Under the pieces are notes generated by a model, which was not told the DNA's origin, did no database searches, and saw only the letters and a list, made by a program, of their open reading frames with translations. From an uncultured Sphingomonas sp. (lineage in GTDB: Bacteria > Pseudomonadota > Alphaproteobacteria > Sphingomonadales > Sphingomonadaceae): a stretch of 44,313 nucleotides of DNA. This document shows, piece by piece, positions 9,181 through 18,684 of the stretch (position 1 is the stretch's first letter; each line of letters starts with the position of its first letter). The stretch covers positions 1-44,313 of the forward strand of contig CAJYRU010000257.1 of assembly GCA_913777295.1 (NCBI GenBank), read 5' to 3'. A program made the translations under genes and the position numbers.

Positions 9181-10556
9181 TGGACGGTACGATCATTCCG
9201 GCCGATCGCCGGCAGGACGCGGTCCATGCGCGGATCGCACGCGACCTGGCGCTCGACGATTCGCCACGATCTGCCGTCCGCCTCGGCGGGATCGTCGCGA
9301 TCCTGTTCTTCGTCGTGGCGCTGGGCTGGGCGGCGTTTGCCCGGTTGGACGCGGCGGCGGCGGGTGAAGGCCAGGTCGTCGTTGCCGGCAACCGGCAAAC
9401 GGTCCAGCACCGCGACGGCGGGATCGTCCGGGCGATGAACGTGCGCGACGGACAGCATGTCGCCGCCGGGCAGCTGCTGTTCCGGCTCGACGGCGGGGAG
9501 GTTGCGGCGACCGAGCGGGCGCTGGCCGCCAGCGTCATCGATCTGCAGGCGCAACGTGCCCGGTTAGAGGCGGATGTGCGCGGCGGGCCGATCCGCTGGC
9601 CCGACGATTTCGCCCGGGCGACCGGCGATGACCGACGCCTCGTCGAACGGGCCAAGTCGCTGCAGACCGCACAGGCTGCCGCCCGCGCCTCCGCCCTCGC
9701 CGCCAATGGCGCGGTGCTGCAACAGCAGGCGGCGGGCGTCGCGCGACAATCGGGCGGGTTCGCGGCACAGGCGCAGGCAACCGAACGCCAGCGCCAGTCG
9801 CTCCAGCAGCAATTGGAAAGCACGCGGCAACTGGCCGACCAGGGCTATGTCTCGCGCAATACGGTGCGGGCAATCGAACGGTCGATCCAACAGCTCGATG
9901 GGGCCGATGGCGACTATACGTCGCGCGTGGCGGCCGCACGCGAACAGATCGGGCAGGCGCGCGCCGAACAGGTGCAGACGCGCCGGCGCTATATCGAGGA
10001 TTCGGCGACCCTGCTGCGCGATACCCAGTTCCAGCTGAACGAGGCGCTGCCCAAATGGGCGGCGGCACGCGAACAGCTGGCGCGTACCGAAATCCGCGCG
10101 CCGGTCGGCGGGCGGGTGGTCGGATTGCGGGTTTTCTCGGTCGGCGGCGTCATCCAGGCGGGACAGCCGATCCTCGACATCGTGCCTGACGCCGCGCCGC
10201 TGGTCATCCGCGCGACGTTCCTGCCGACCGATATCGACGGGGTGGTGCCGGGGCGCGAGGCGGAGGTGAAGTTCCTGTCGCTGCACGAACGCGACCTGCC
10301 GATCCTGCTCGGCACCGTCGCCACCGTATCGGCCGACGCGCTGCGCGACGAGGCGAGCGGGCGCAGCTATTTCAGCGCGGAGATCACCGTGCCGCGCAGC
10401 GAGATCGCGCAGATCGAGGCGGTGCGCGAGCGCGATACCGGCATCCGGCCAGGCGTGCCGGTGCAGGTGACGGTGAAGCTGCGCGCACGGACGGCGCTGC
10501 AATATCTGCTTGATCCGCTGACCGAAGCTTTTTCGAGGTCGCTCCATGAACGCTGA
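9180..10556 (+). CDS. HlyD/PrtE-family type I secretion periplasmic adaptor
   Basis: MDGTIIPADRRQDAV...; QHRDGGIVRAMNVRDGQHVAAGQLLFRLD biotinyl-lipoyl-like motif, long coiled coil, TEIRAPVGGRVVGLRVFSVGGVIQAGQPILDIVP. TGATG overlap with the ABC gene. The ORF track extends this frame artefactually to 7485. Confidence 0.92.
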   Translation: MDGTIIPADRRQDAVHARIARDLALDDSPRSAVRLGGIVAILFFVVALGWAAFARLDAAAAGEGQVVVAGNRQTVQHRDGGIVRAMNVRDGQHVAAGQLLFRLDGGEVAATERALAASVIDLQAQRARLEADVRGGPIRWPDDFARATGDDRRLVERAKSLQTAQAAARASALAANGAVLQQQAAGVARQSGGFAAQAQATERQRQSLQQQLESTRQLADQGYVSRNTVRAIERSIQQLDGADGDYTSRVAAAREQIGQARAEQVQTRRRYIEDSATLLRDTQFQLNEALPKWAAAREQLARTEIRAPVGGRVVGLRVFSVGGVIQAGQPILDIVPDAAPLVIRATFLPTDIDGVVPGREAEVKFLSLHERDLPILLGTVATVSADALRDEASGRSYFSAEITVPRSEIAQIEAVRERDTGIRPGVPVQVTVKLRARTALQYLLDPLTEAFSRSLHER

Positions 10557-12102
10557 TTTTCGCGCGGGACCGCTGGCGGTGGCGGTGTTCCTCGCCGCCA
10601 CGGGACAGGTGCAGGCGCAAGATACACTGGCTACGGCGATCGCCGATGCGTATCGCAGCAACCCGACGCTGGAGGCGCAACGCGCCGAATTGCGCAGCTT
10701 CGACGAAACGGTCGTGCAGGCCGGCGCGCCGTATCGCCCGACGGTCGGGCTCAACATGGACCTGCAATATCGCTCGGCCGATCAGCGCAACGTGCTTGAC
10801 GATTTCGTCACCAATCGCAGCCGGACGATGGCGGCGACGCTGAGCGCGCAGCAGATTTTGTTGAACGGCGGGCGCACTGCCGCGCAGGTGTCCATTGCCG
10901 AGGCGCGGGTGCTGGCCGCGCGCGAACGGTTGCGACTGGTCGAAAACGCAATCCTGCTGGAAGTCGTCGATTCCTATGTCGCCGTCCGGCGCGACAGCGA
11001 TCTGGTCGCGATCCAGGGCCGCTCGCTCGACAGCTATGACCGGCAGGTGGCACAGGCGATTGCCCGCGAACGCAACGGCGACCTGACCCGCACCGACATC
11101 GCCCAGGCGCGTGCGCAGGCGGAGATCATCCGCGCGCAGCTGGCGCAGAGCCAGGCTAATCTGCAGCTCAGCCGCGCCCGTTTCGCCACGGTCGTCGGAC
11201 GGACGCCGGGGACGCTGGGCGAACCGCCGGTGCTGAACGGCGTGCCGCCGTCGCTGGACGCCGCCTTTGCCATTGCCCAGCGGGAAAGCCCGGCGATCGG
11301 GGAAGCGTTGCTGTCGGCACGCGTCGGCGATGCGCGGATCGCCGCCGAACGGGCCGAACGCGCGCCCGTGGTCGCCCTGTCAGGCGGCTATGGCTATCGC
11401 ACGGCGAACAGTTTCGAGACCCGCGACCTGAGCGCGCAGGCAAGCGGCGGGGTGACGCTGACGCTGCCACTGATCGCCGGCGGGGTGATCGGATCGCGTG
11501 TCCGCGCGGCACAGGCCGATCGCGAACGGCTCGGCTTCGAGGTGGAAAGCGCCCGGCGTCAGGCGCTAGCCCAAGCGCAGGATGCGTGGAATCAGTCGCT
11601 GGCGGCGACCAGCGCGGCGGCGGCCGGGCGGATCGCGACCCAGGCCGCGCAAGAGGCGCTGACCGGGGTGCAGCGGGGTTTCGCCGAGGGGTTTCGGTCC
11701 AATTTCGAGGTGCTCGATTCCGAGCAGCGGTTGCTGAACGCACAGCTCGTGCTGACCAACGCGACCTATTCCGCCTATGCGACGCAGGCCCGGCTGCTCG
11801 CGACGCTGGGCCGGCTGCAGGCGGCGTTGCTGGCACAAGGGGTACCGGCCTATGACCCCGCCGTGCCCGCGCGCGCGGCCAAAGCTGCCGTGATCGGGCC
11901 GATCGATCCGGTGCTGGCGGCAATCGACCGGGCGCAGCTGCCCTCGAGCGGCTTTACCCCGCAACCGCCGCTGCCGGTAGCGGTCGATCCGGTCCTGCGC
12001 CCGGCGACGACCCCGCCGCCGCAGGGCAGCCTCGGCGACAAGCTGCCGTTGCTGTCCAATCCGGTGATCGCGGAGCTGAACGATGCGGTGGTCACCGGAT
12101 AG
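10546..12102 (+). CDS. TolC-family outer-membrane efflux/secretion protein
   Basis: Signal-peptide-like N-terminus then ALATAIADAYRSNPTLEAQRAELRSFDETVVQA; TolC repeat architecture; overlaps the HlyD gene end. Confidence 0.92.
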   Translation: MNADFRAGPLAVAVFLAATGQVQAQDTLATAIADAYRSNPTLEAQRAELRSFDETVVQAGAPYRPTVGLNMDLQYRSADQRNVLDDFVTNRSRTMAATLSAQQILLNGGRTAAQVSIAEARVLAARERLRLVENAILLEVVDSYVAVRRDSDLVAIQGRSLDSYDRQVAQAIARERNGDLTRTDIAQARAQAEIIRAQLAQSQANLQLSRARFATVVGRTPGTLGEPPVLNGVPPSLDAAFAIAQRESPAIGEALLSARVGDARIAAERAERAPVVALSGGYGYRTANSFETRDLSAQASGGVTLTLPLIAGGVIGSRVRAAQADRERLGFEVESARRQALAQAQDAWNQSLAATSAAAAGRIATQAAQEALTGVQRGFAEGFRSNFEVLDSEQRLLNAQLVLTNATYSAYATQARLLATLGRLQAALLAQGVPAYDPAVPARAAKAAVIGPIDPVLAAIDRAQLPSSGFTPQPPLPVAVDPVLRPATTPPPQGSLGDKLPLLSNPVIAELNDAVVTG

Positions 12103-12123
12103 GAGCTGATGCCATGAAACCTG

Positions 12124-12180
12124 CCCGTTCATCCTGAATAGCCACCGAACTTGTCGAAGGGGCTACGCAGCACGAACGGG
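12124..12180. terminator. REP-like palindrome between convergent tolC-like and pelF genes, possible bidirectional terminator
   Basis: cccgttc (12124-12130) / gaacggg (12174-12180) and inner tagcc (12139-12143) / ggcta (12161-12165) arms. Confidence 0.5.
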
Positions 12181-12238
12181 GTACGGTTGACGTCATCTCA
12201 TCCCCTTCTGGCCCGTCCGGCGGCGGCGCGCCGATCGG

Positions 12239-13708
12239 TTATCGAGCCGCCAATTCGCCGTAGAGATCGCGATAGGCACCGATGATGGTCGGATGGTCGT
12301 AATCGCGCAGCACGCGACGACGCATCGCTTCCCCCATCTCGCGGCGAACATCGGGTTCGCCGGCGATCGCGCAGATGCCCCCCGCCGTTGCCTGCGGATT
12401 GACCAGCGGGGTCACGATCCCGCCATGGCCCGGATCATGGGTGCCGCGCCCCTCGATCATTTCGCGGCAGCTGCCGACATCGGGGGCGACAACCGGGATG
12501 CCGCACGCCCCCCCTTCGAGGATGACCAGCGGTTGCGCCTCCGACAGGCTGGTCAGCACCAGCAGGTCGATCCGGTTCAGCCAGTCCTCGATCCTCACCC
12601 GCCCGGCAAAGGTCAGCACCTCGCCCAGCTGCAGGTCGGCGACCAAGCGCGTGCATTCGGCGGCATATTCGGGGTCCTCGTCCTCCGGACCCAGCACGAC
12701 GAAGCGCAGATGCGGCTTTTGCGCATGGGCGATGGCGCAGGCCCGGATGAAGGTCTTGATATCCTTGATCGGCACCACCCGGCCGAGCAGCGCGACCAGC
12801 GGGTGCGCCGGATCGCGCGCGTCGGCCAGGTGCGCGAAGCGCCGTGCGTCGATGCCGTTCGGGATCACCTGTACCCGGTCCGCCGCCGCGCCCAGTCGCC
12901 GCTGCACCGCGTTGTTTTCGCCATAGAGCGCGACGATCGGGTCGCAGGCGTCGTAGCAGGCGGTGGCATAGCTGGTGAAGGCGCGCACCCACAGGTCGCG
13001 CAGGTCGCGGACGCTGCGATCCATCTCCAGCCCGGTGTCGACCTGATCGCCGATCCATTCGGCCATCATAACCTCGATTTGGCGTTCGAGCAGGTAGATG
13101 CCATGTTCGGTGATGAACGCCGGTCGCCCGGTTTCCTTCGCCGCGCGCGCCGCCAGCAACCCGGCGAACCCGGTCGAGATCGTGTGATAGGCGCGGGCAC
13201 GGGGCAAGGGGGCGGTCAACACCGCCAGCAACCCGCCGAGCAGCACCCGCATCGCCCAGAAATAATGGTGGAACGACGCCTTGGGTAGCAGCGCCTGATA
13301 ATGCCGCTTCAGCCGGGCGAAACAGGCCGGATGGGCGAGGATGTCGCCCGGCGTCGGCCGCCGGCCGTCGACGTCGAGCAGGTCAATGAGACTTGCCAGC
13401 GCATCCCCGCCGCCGACCGCGACGAAATCGATCAACGCGTCCGCGATCGCGGTGGCGCGTCCGCGCGGCAACCCGCGCGGCATCGCGGTTTCGGGGGCGA
13501 GCGCGATCTCCACCACCTTTACGACGTTCGGCGGGGGCGTAAGCCGGAACGGCAGGGGGCCGGCCGACGGCTTGATCGCGACGATGGCGAAGCGGATGTC
13601 GGGTAGGCTGGCGATCAGGTCCTGCAACCATCCCGATACGCCGCCGACGACATAGGGATAGGCCCCCTCGACGATCAGGCAGATATCGGCGTCGTCGGAT
13701 GCGCTCAT
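12239..13708 (-). CDS. pelF: PelF-like GT4 glycosyltransferase
   Basis: DICLIVEGAYPYVVGGVSGWLQDLIASLPDIRF N-terminus, ITEHGIYLLERQIE, VIPNGIDARRF, LLGRVVPIKDIKTFIRA, SEAQPLVILEGGACGIPVVAPDVGSCREMIEG. Confidence 0.9.
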   Translation of the reverse strand: MSASDDADICLIVEGAYPYVVGGVSGWLQDLIASLPDIRFAIVAIKPSAGPLPFRLTPPPNVVKVVEIALAPETAMPRGLPRGRATAIADALIDFVAVGGGDALASLIDLLDVDGRRPTPGDILAHPACFARLKRHYQALLPKASFHHYFWAMRVLLGGLLAVLTAPLPRARAYHTISTGFAGLLAARAAKETGRPAFITEHGIYLLERQIEVMMAEWIGDQVDTGLEMDRSVRDLRDLWVRAFTSYATACYDACDPIVALYGENNAVQRRLGAAADRVQVIPNGIDARRFAHLADARDPAHPLVALLGRVVPIKDIKTFIRACAIAHAQKPHLRFVVLGPEDEDPEYAAECTRLVADLQLGEVLTFAGRVRIEDWLNRIDLLVLTSLSEAQPLVILEGGACGIPVVAPDVGSCREMIEGRGTHDPGHGGIVTPLVNPQATAGGICAIAGEPDVRREMGEAMRRRVLRDYDHPTIIGAYRDLYGELAAR

Positions 13709-14547
13709 GCCGCCGCGCTGTTCCGCCACCATGCCACCGCCCGTGCCATCCGGTCGTCCTCCATCGGGATCGCGTCCTTCGCTGTAAGCAGCGCGTCGAT
13801 CGCGGCATAGTCGCCGGCGGCCCACAGCGCTTCGATCCGCACCGAGTGCGGCGTGCCATCGTCCAGCAGCGCCAGCGCGTCGTCACGCAGATGCGCCCGC
13901 TGCGAATCGGACAGCAGCAGGTTGGCGCGGGCATGATCGGCCAGCAGCGCGAGCAGCGTCGCGCGCGCTTCGCCGTCCGCTCCCTTCGCCTCCAAGGTCG
14001 CACGACTATCGGACAGGTTCTGCACGACGCGTGCCGACGCGGCGGCAGCCAGCGCGCGGATCGTCTGATCGCTGTCGGTGAGTGCCAGCGCGACCAGCGG
14101 CGAGAGCGCGGGCTGGAACGAGCGCACCGCCGTCTCTAGCGCGCGCCTACGATCCGCTACCTTGCCGTGGCGCATCACCGTCACCAGCGAATGCAGCGTG
14201 TCCGGTTCGGCATAGAGGATCCGTCCGTCGAGCATCCGCGCAACGGCGAGGCTGGCACCCCGTCGCGCCGGCCGTGCGCGGGTCACGCGGTCGGGCAGCG
14301 GCAGCGGCGGGCGGCCCGCGGGCGGCAGGCGGGCGACGATCCCCCCAGCCAATAGCAGCACTGCCGGGCCGAAGATGCCGGCCATTGCGGCGGCAAATCC
14401 GATGGCGCGACCCGGTCGCAGCCACAGGGCATAGCCCAGCACGACGAGCATCATATGGACGAACAGCAGCGCTGCGTCGCCGGTGCCGAAGGTAAGGCCG
14501 ACGACGGTGATATCGATGGCCGCCGCGATCGACAGCGTGGGCCTCAT
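13705..14547 (-). CDS. PelE-like membrane protein with helical-repeat C-terminus
   Basis: N-terminal TM segments then alpha-helical repeats; position between PelD-like and PelF; 4-bp overlaps on both sides. Confidence 0.6.
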   Translation of the reverse strand: MRPTLSIAAAIDITVVGLTFGTGDAALLFVHMMLVVLGYALWLRPGRAIGFAAAMAGIFGPAVLLLAGGIVARLPPAGRPPLPLPDRVTRARPARRGASLAVARMLDGRILYAEPDTLHSLVTVMRHGKVADRRRALETAVRSFQPALSPLVALALTDSDQTIRALAAAASARVVQNLSDSRATLEAKGADGEARATLLALLADHARANLLLSDSQRAHLRDDALALLDDGTPHSVRIEALWAAGDYAAIDALLTAKDAIPMEDDRMARAVAWWRNSAAA

Positions 14548-15485
14548 GCCGCCCGGCCCGGTGGCGCGACCATGGTGGCCGCGTCGCGTTCACGCGCGGC
14601 GATCAACGGGGCCAGCCAGCCCCCTATCTCGGCCATTTCCGCCAGGGCGTTGGCGTTGAGTGCGTCGAAGGGGAGGCTATGAATCACCAGGCAACCGACG
14701 ACCGATCCGCCGTCCCGTTCAATTAGCGGAATGGCAACGACGCCGATCCCGTCCAGGACGATCCGATCGGCACGATGAGCGACATGGATCGGCTCGCTCC
14801 GCCGCAATACCTGTATCGCGAGCGCGTCGGGCAGCATGTCGGGCCGGGCCATCGCGGTCGCGCCGCGCAGCCATGCGCGGGCCTCCGCCCCGGCAAAGCG
14901 GTAGCAGGTGAAATCCTCGCTGCGGGCGGCCATCGCGATCAATGCCGCGAGGGCTGCCCGACGCTCGGTCGGCTCGATCGCGCTTAGCCGGGTGGCGGTA
15001 GCAACGATTTGGCCCAGTGTGCGGGCGTCGGTCGCGACCTCAACCTGCAGCACGCGGTTGGTGCGCGCCAGGCGGTGGAAGGCTTCGGTCAGCCGCGCGA
15101 CGTTGCGCTGCGCGATCCCGGCGCGCCGGTCGAGCAGGCGATAGCGCCCGACCCGCAGGATCGTGACTTCGCCGATGGTGACCGCCACGACGAACCACAA
15201 GAGCGGCGGCAGCGACAGGTGCAGCAGATGGTCGAGATAGTCGCGCTCGACGCCGCCCGGTACGGCATGGAGTAGCCACAAGCCCGATGCGATCCCCGCC
15301 GCCGCCAGCGCGGGCGGCGTGCCATAGGCCAGCGCCATGACCAGCACCGGCAGCCACAGCGGATTTGGCTGGACATCGGCAAAGGCGTTGCCATGGCCGA
15401 TACCCCGGTCGACCAGGACCAGCGCCCCGAACCCGACCGCCAGTTCGGCCGCGACCCGCGCGATGCGGGGAATCCGCCCGGTCAT
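14544..15485 (-). CDS. PelD-like inner-membrane protein with GAF-like domain, no C-terminal GGDEF
   Basis: VQPNPLWLPVLVMALAYGTPPALAAAGIASGLWLLHAVPGGVERDYLDHLLHLSLPPLLWFVVAVTIGEVTILR resembles the PelD TM region; GAF-like region follows, stop after ~314 aa. Confidence 0.75.
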   Translation of the reverse strand: MTGRIPRIARVAAELAVGFGALVLVDRGIGHGNAFADVQPNPLWLPVLVMALAYGTPPALAAAGIASGLWLLHAVPGGVERDYLDHLLHLSLPPLLWFVVAVTIGEVTILRVGRYRLLDRRAGIAQRNVARLTEAFHRLARTNRVLQVEVATDARTLGQIVATATRLSAIEPTERRAALAALIAMAARSEDFTCYRFAGAEARAWLRGATAMARPDMLPDALAIQVLRRSEPIHVAHRADRIVLDGIGVVAIPLIERDGGSVVGCLVIHSLPFDALNANALAEMAEIGGWLAPLIAARERDAATMVAPPGRAA

Positions 15486-16957
15486 CGTCCACTCCCCAGG
15501 CCGCGGCTGAGCAGCGCGCGCGCGAAAACCTGTTGCCCCGGAAATCCCGGCCGCGCGATCGAGCTGATCCCGCCGCTGGCCTCGATCCGCCATGCCGTCG
15601 CGACCGGCAGGTCGAGCCCCACGCTGACGCTCGGCCCGTTACCGCCGAACCGATCGACCGTCCACCCCGCAAGGCCGGTCAGCTGTGCCGGCCCGACCGG
15701 CCCGCTGACTAGCCCCTGCAGCGTATGGTTTTCGCGATCCACCAGATCGACGGCCACGCGCCCTTCCGCCGTTCGCTGCAGCCGCTGGACATATTCGCCA
15801 TCCAGACGATAGCTCAGCCCGAACGCCAGCCCACCCAGCCTCAGGATATAGTCCAGCCCGCCGGCAAGGGTCAGCGTGTCGCTGGCCCGGTCCAGCCCGG
15901 CAAGGCCGTAGCGATTGCCGCCGACGTCGATCTGGCTGACCAGGCCCGGCGCGATGCGATAGCTGCCACCGGCGGTGATCCGCGACAGGGTTCCGCCGCC
16001 GATCGCCTGTTCGACGGTCGAATAATCGGGCTGGTGCAGCAGCAGCGCGGCCCGCCATTGCGCCTCCGCCGACCCGGCGACCACGCGGATGCCGCCGCCG
16101 GTCACGCCGCTGTCCAGTGCGCTGACCAATGCCGCCTGCATCCGGGTGTCGTCGCTGACCCGCACCGTCGCGGCCACATCGACGACCGGGGCGGTATCAC
16201 GCAGCGTTCTCGCGTCCGTATCCAACCGGCTCGCCACCGCGCGCACGCCACCGCCCAGCGTCAGCCGATCGCTGAGCGCGGCATCGATCCGTGCCGTGGT
16301 TTCGACTTGTGACAGGTCGCCGCCGCTGCGCAGCGTCGTCCCGATACTGGCGGTGCCGGGGGCAAAGGCCCGTGCCCGGCGCGCGACGGGATCGGTCGCG
16401 CCGATCCGGCGATACGCCGTCGCCGCGCCGCGCGCATCGCCATCGGCATTGCGCGCGTCGGCGAGGATGCGCCCCACGCGCGGGTCGTCCGGTTGCGAAC
16501 GCGCCAGCGCTTCGGCCGCGCGGCGGCCCTGCCCCGGATAGCCCGCCGCGACATCCGCCTCGATCGCGAGCAATCGGCCATCGAGGTCGACCGGCGCTTC
16601 GGGCGCGTCGACCGCGACGGCATCGCCCTGCGCGGCGAAATCGACCGCGATCAGCGACCCGTCCCGCCGCCATGCCATGTCCCACCCGATTGCCGGGCGC
16701 AGCACGAGGCTGGCATCGTTCCAGCGCAGATCGCCGATCGCCGCGCCCCCGGCCCGGCGGAAGGCATCGATCGTCGCATCGTCGATCGGCCGGTCGAACC
16801 GGACGATCAGTTCTCGGTCCTGTTCTTCGGCCGTAATCGTCGTGCCCGGTTGCCAGACCAGCTGCGTCGCGCCGCCCGCGATCCGCGCATCCTCCAGCAG
16901 CACGGGCGGAACGCGCAGCGTCGGAGCGGCGGCGGCAAGGAGGGTGAGCAGGATCAC
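15482..16957 (-). CDS. PelB-like outer-membrane beta-barrel protein (C-terminal half of PelB as separate gene)
   Basis: GTG start overlapping the upstream stop; signal-like N-terminus ILLTLLAAAAPTLRVPP; C-terminal ~350 aa of alternating beta-strand pattern (TTARIDAALSDRLTLGGGVRAV..., LAFGLSYRLDGEYVQRLQRTAEGRVAVDLVD). Confidence 0.65.
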   Translation of the reverse strand: MILLTLLAAAAPTLRVPPVLLEDARIAGGATQLVWQPGTTITAEEQDRELIVRFDRPIDDATIDAFRRAGGAAIGDLRWNDASLVLRPAIGWDMAWRRDGSLIAVDFAAQGDAVAVDAPEAPVDLDGRLLAIEADVAAGYPGQGRRAAEALARSQPDDPRVGRILADARNADGDARGAATAYRRIGATDPVARRARAFAPGTASIGTTLRSGGDLSQVETTARIDAALSDRLTLGGGVRAVASRLDTDARTLRDTAPVVDVAATVRVSDDTRMQAALVSALDSGVTGGGIRVVAGSAEAQWRAALLLHQPDYSTVEQAIGGGTLSRITAGGSYRIAPGLVSQIDVGGNRYGLAGLDRASDTLTLAGGLDYILRLGGLAFGLSYRLDGEYVQRLQRTAEGRVAVDLVDRENHTLQGLVSGPVGPAQLTGLAGWTVDRFGGNGPSVSVGLDLPVATAWRIEASGGISSIARPGFPGQQVFARALLSRGLGSGR

Positions 16958-18684
16958 GGTGCCGGCACCGTCCGTGCGCGACCGGGTTCGCCGCGCGCGA
17001 TCAGCAGGCGGGTCTGCAAATTGGCGAGCGCCCGGTCGCCGGGGTCGGCCGCTCGCAGCCGTTCGACCATCGCCACCGCCTCCCGCGTCCGGCCGAGCCG
17101 ATCGAGCAGTTCGGCACGGTCCCGGCCATTGTCTGGCGTCGCCGCCAGCGCGCGTTCCAGCCACGGCCGCGCGGCCGTCGCTCCATACGCCTTGGCCTGC
17201 GCATCGGCCATCAGCCGCAGCGCGACCACATCGCCTGGCGCATCGTTCAGCTGGTCGCGCAGCTCTGCGATGGTTCGGGGCGCGTCGCCGCCGTTCCATG
17301 CGCTCCACGCCAGATCCATCCGGTCGCGCGGAGCGGCGATGCCTGCGGCGATGCGCGCGCGGGCAAGCGCGGCGGCCTGTGCCGGATCGACCCGGCGCGG
17401 GGTCGCCGCGCTGATGCCCCGCACCTGTTCGACCGACAGCGCCCGCCCGTCGAGCAGCCGCGCGAGCAGGGCGTGTCCCGCCGCCGCGTCACCCGCCGCA
17501 TTGGCGAGCGTCAGCCGGGTCAGCAGCGTGTCGGTCCGATCGGCCAGCGGGTGGCGGCCGAGAAACGCCAGCGCACTGGCCGGGCGGTCGCGTTCGGCAT
17601 AGGCGGTCAGCCACTGGCGCTGTTCCTCGGCACTGCCCGACGAGGCACGCTGCCGCAGCCAGGTCAGGTCGCCCTCGTCCGGCCGGGGACCTAGCAGGTA
17701 AAGCAGCCGCCGGGCGGGTGCGGTGTCGGTCCCACCACCGGCCACCACGCGCTTCATCAGCGTGGCGGCGTCGTCGCGCGCGCCGAGCGCGATCAGCCGT
17801 TCGGCAAGGGCCGGCAGGTCGGCGCCGGCACCCTGCGCGCGGGCGAGCAGTTGTTGGCGCAATCCGGCCTTGTCACCCGCTTGCGTCAGGATCGCTTCGC
17901 GCGCGCCCTCCACCTGTTCCGCCGGCAGCAGCGCAGCGGCCGCCAGCGCGCCGCCCGTGTCGCCGCGCGCCTGTTCCACGCGGATCGCGGTCCATGGGTC
18001 GCCGCGCCGCCAGTCGCTGCCCACCCGGTCCAGCGTCGCGATCAGGTCGTAGCGGCCCTTCGCCGCCAGTCGCCGGACCAGATCGAGCGTCAGCGCCGGA
18101 TCGGGGCGCGGAATAGCGCCGCGCGCCGCGGCGGTTACCAGCAGGTCCGGCCGGTCGAGCGCATAGGCCACCGCGACGATCGCCGGTGCGGGAACGCCCC
18201 CCGGCGTGGCGACGGTGCGCGCCAGCAGCGTGGCCGCCTCCGCCCGGTGCCCGCTCTTGGCCAGCAGGTCCATCCTGAGCGGCCAGCTTTCAGCGCTGTC
18301 GCCATCGGGCCGCGCGGCCAGAAAGGCGAGCGCGACGGGGCCACGCTCGGCGGCGGCAAGGTCATAGGCGACCTGCAGCGTCGTCACCCGCTCCCCCGCA
18401 TCGATCAACGTCCGGGTCAGCGCGGCCAGCGTCGCCGCATCGGCGGTGCGAATCTGCGCGGCGATCTGCGGCAGGGGCGGCGGGCGATCCGCCGGTATCA
18501 CCGACAGAGGAACCGCCGGCGGCGGGACGGCCACCGATGCGGTGGGCGACGACAGCGCGCGCCGTTCGGCATGGCGCACCTCCAGCTGCCCCGGCAGCAG
18601 CATCAGTCCGGCCGCCAGCGTCGCCCCGCCGACGATCGCCGGCACGCCGATCGCCAGCCAGCGTTCGGGCGCGGCAGTCCTCAT
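16954..18684 (-). CDS. PelB-like periplasmic TPR protein with N-terminal TM anchor
   Basis: MRTAAPERWLAIGVPAIVGGATLAAGLMLLPGQLEVRHAERR TM segment, then TPR-like helical repeats to the C-terminus. Confidence 0.65.
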   Translation of the reverse strand: MRTAAPERWLAIGVPAIVGGATLAAGLMLLPGQLEVRHAERRALSSPTASVAVPPPAVPLSVIPADRPPPLPQIAAQIRTADAATLAALTRTLIDAGERVTTLQVAYDLAAAERGPVALAFLAARPDGDSAESWPLRMDLLAKSGHRAEAATLLARTVATPGGVPAPAIVAVAYALDRPDLLVTAAARGAIPRPDPALTLDLVRRLAAKGRYDLIATLDRVGSDWRRGDPWTAIRVEQARGDTGGALAAAALLPAEQVEGAREAILTQAGDKAGLRQQLLARAQGAGADLPALAERLIALGARDDAATLMKRVVAGGGTDTAPARRLLYLLGPRPDEGDLTWLRQRASSGSAEEQRQWLTAYAERDRPASALAFLGRHPLADRTDTLLTRLTLANAAGDAAAGHALLARLLDGRALSVEQVRGISAATPRRVDPAQAAALARARIAAGIAAPRDRMDLAWSAWNGGDAPRTIAELRDQLNDAPGDVVALRLMADAQAKAYGATAARPWLERALAATPDNGRDRAELLDRLGRTREAVAMVERLRAADPGDRALANLQTRLLIARGEPGRARTVPAP

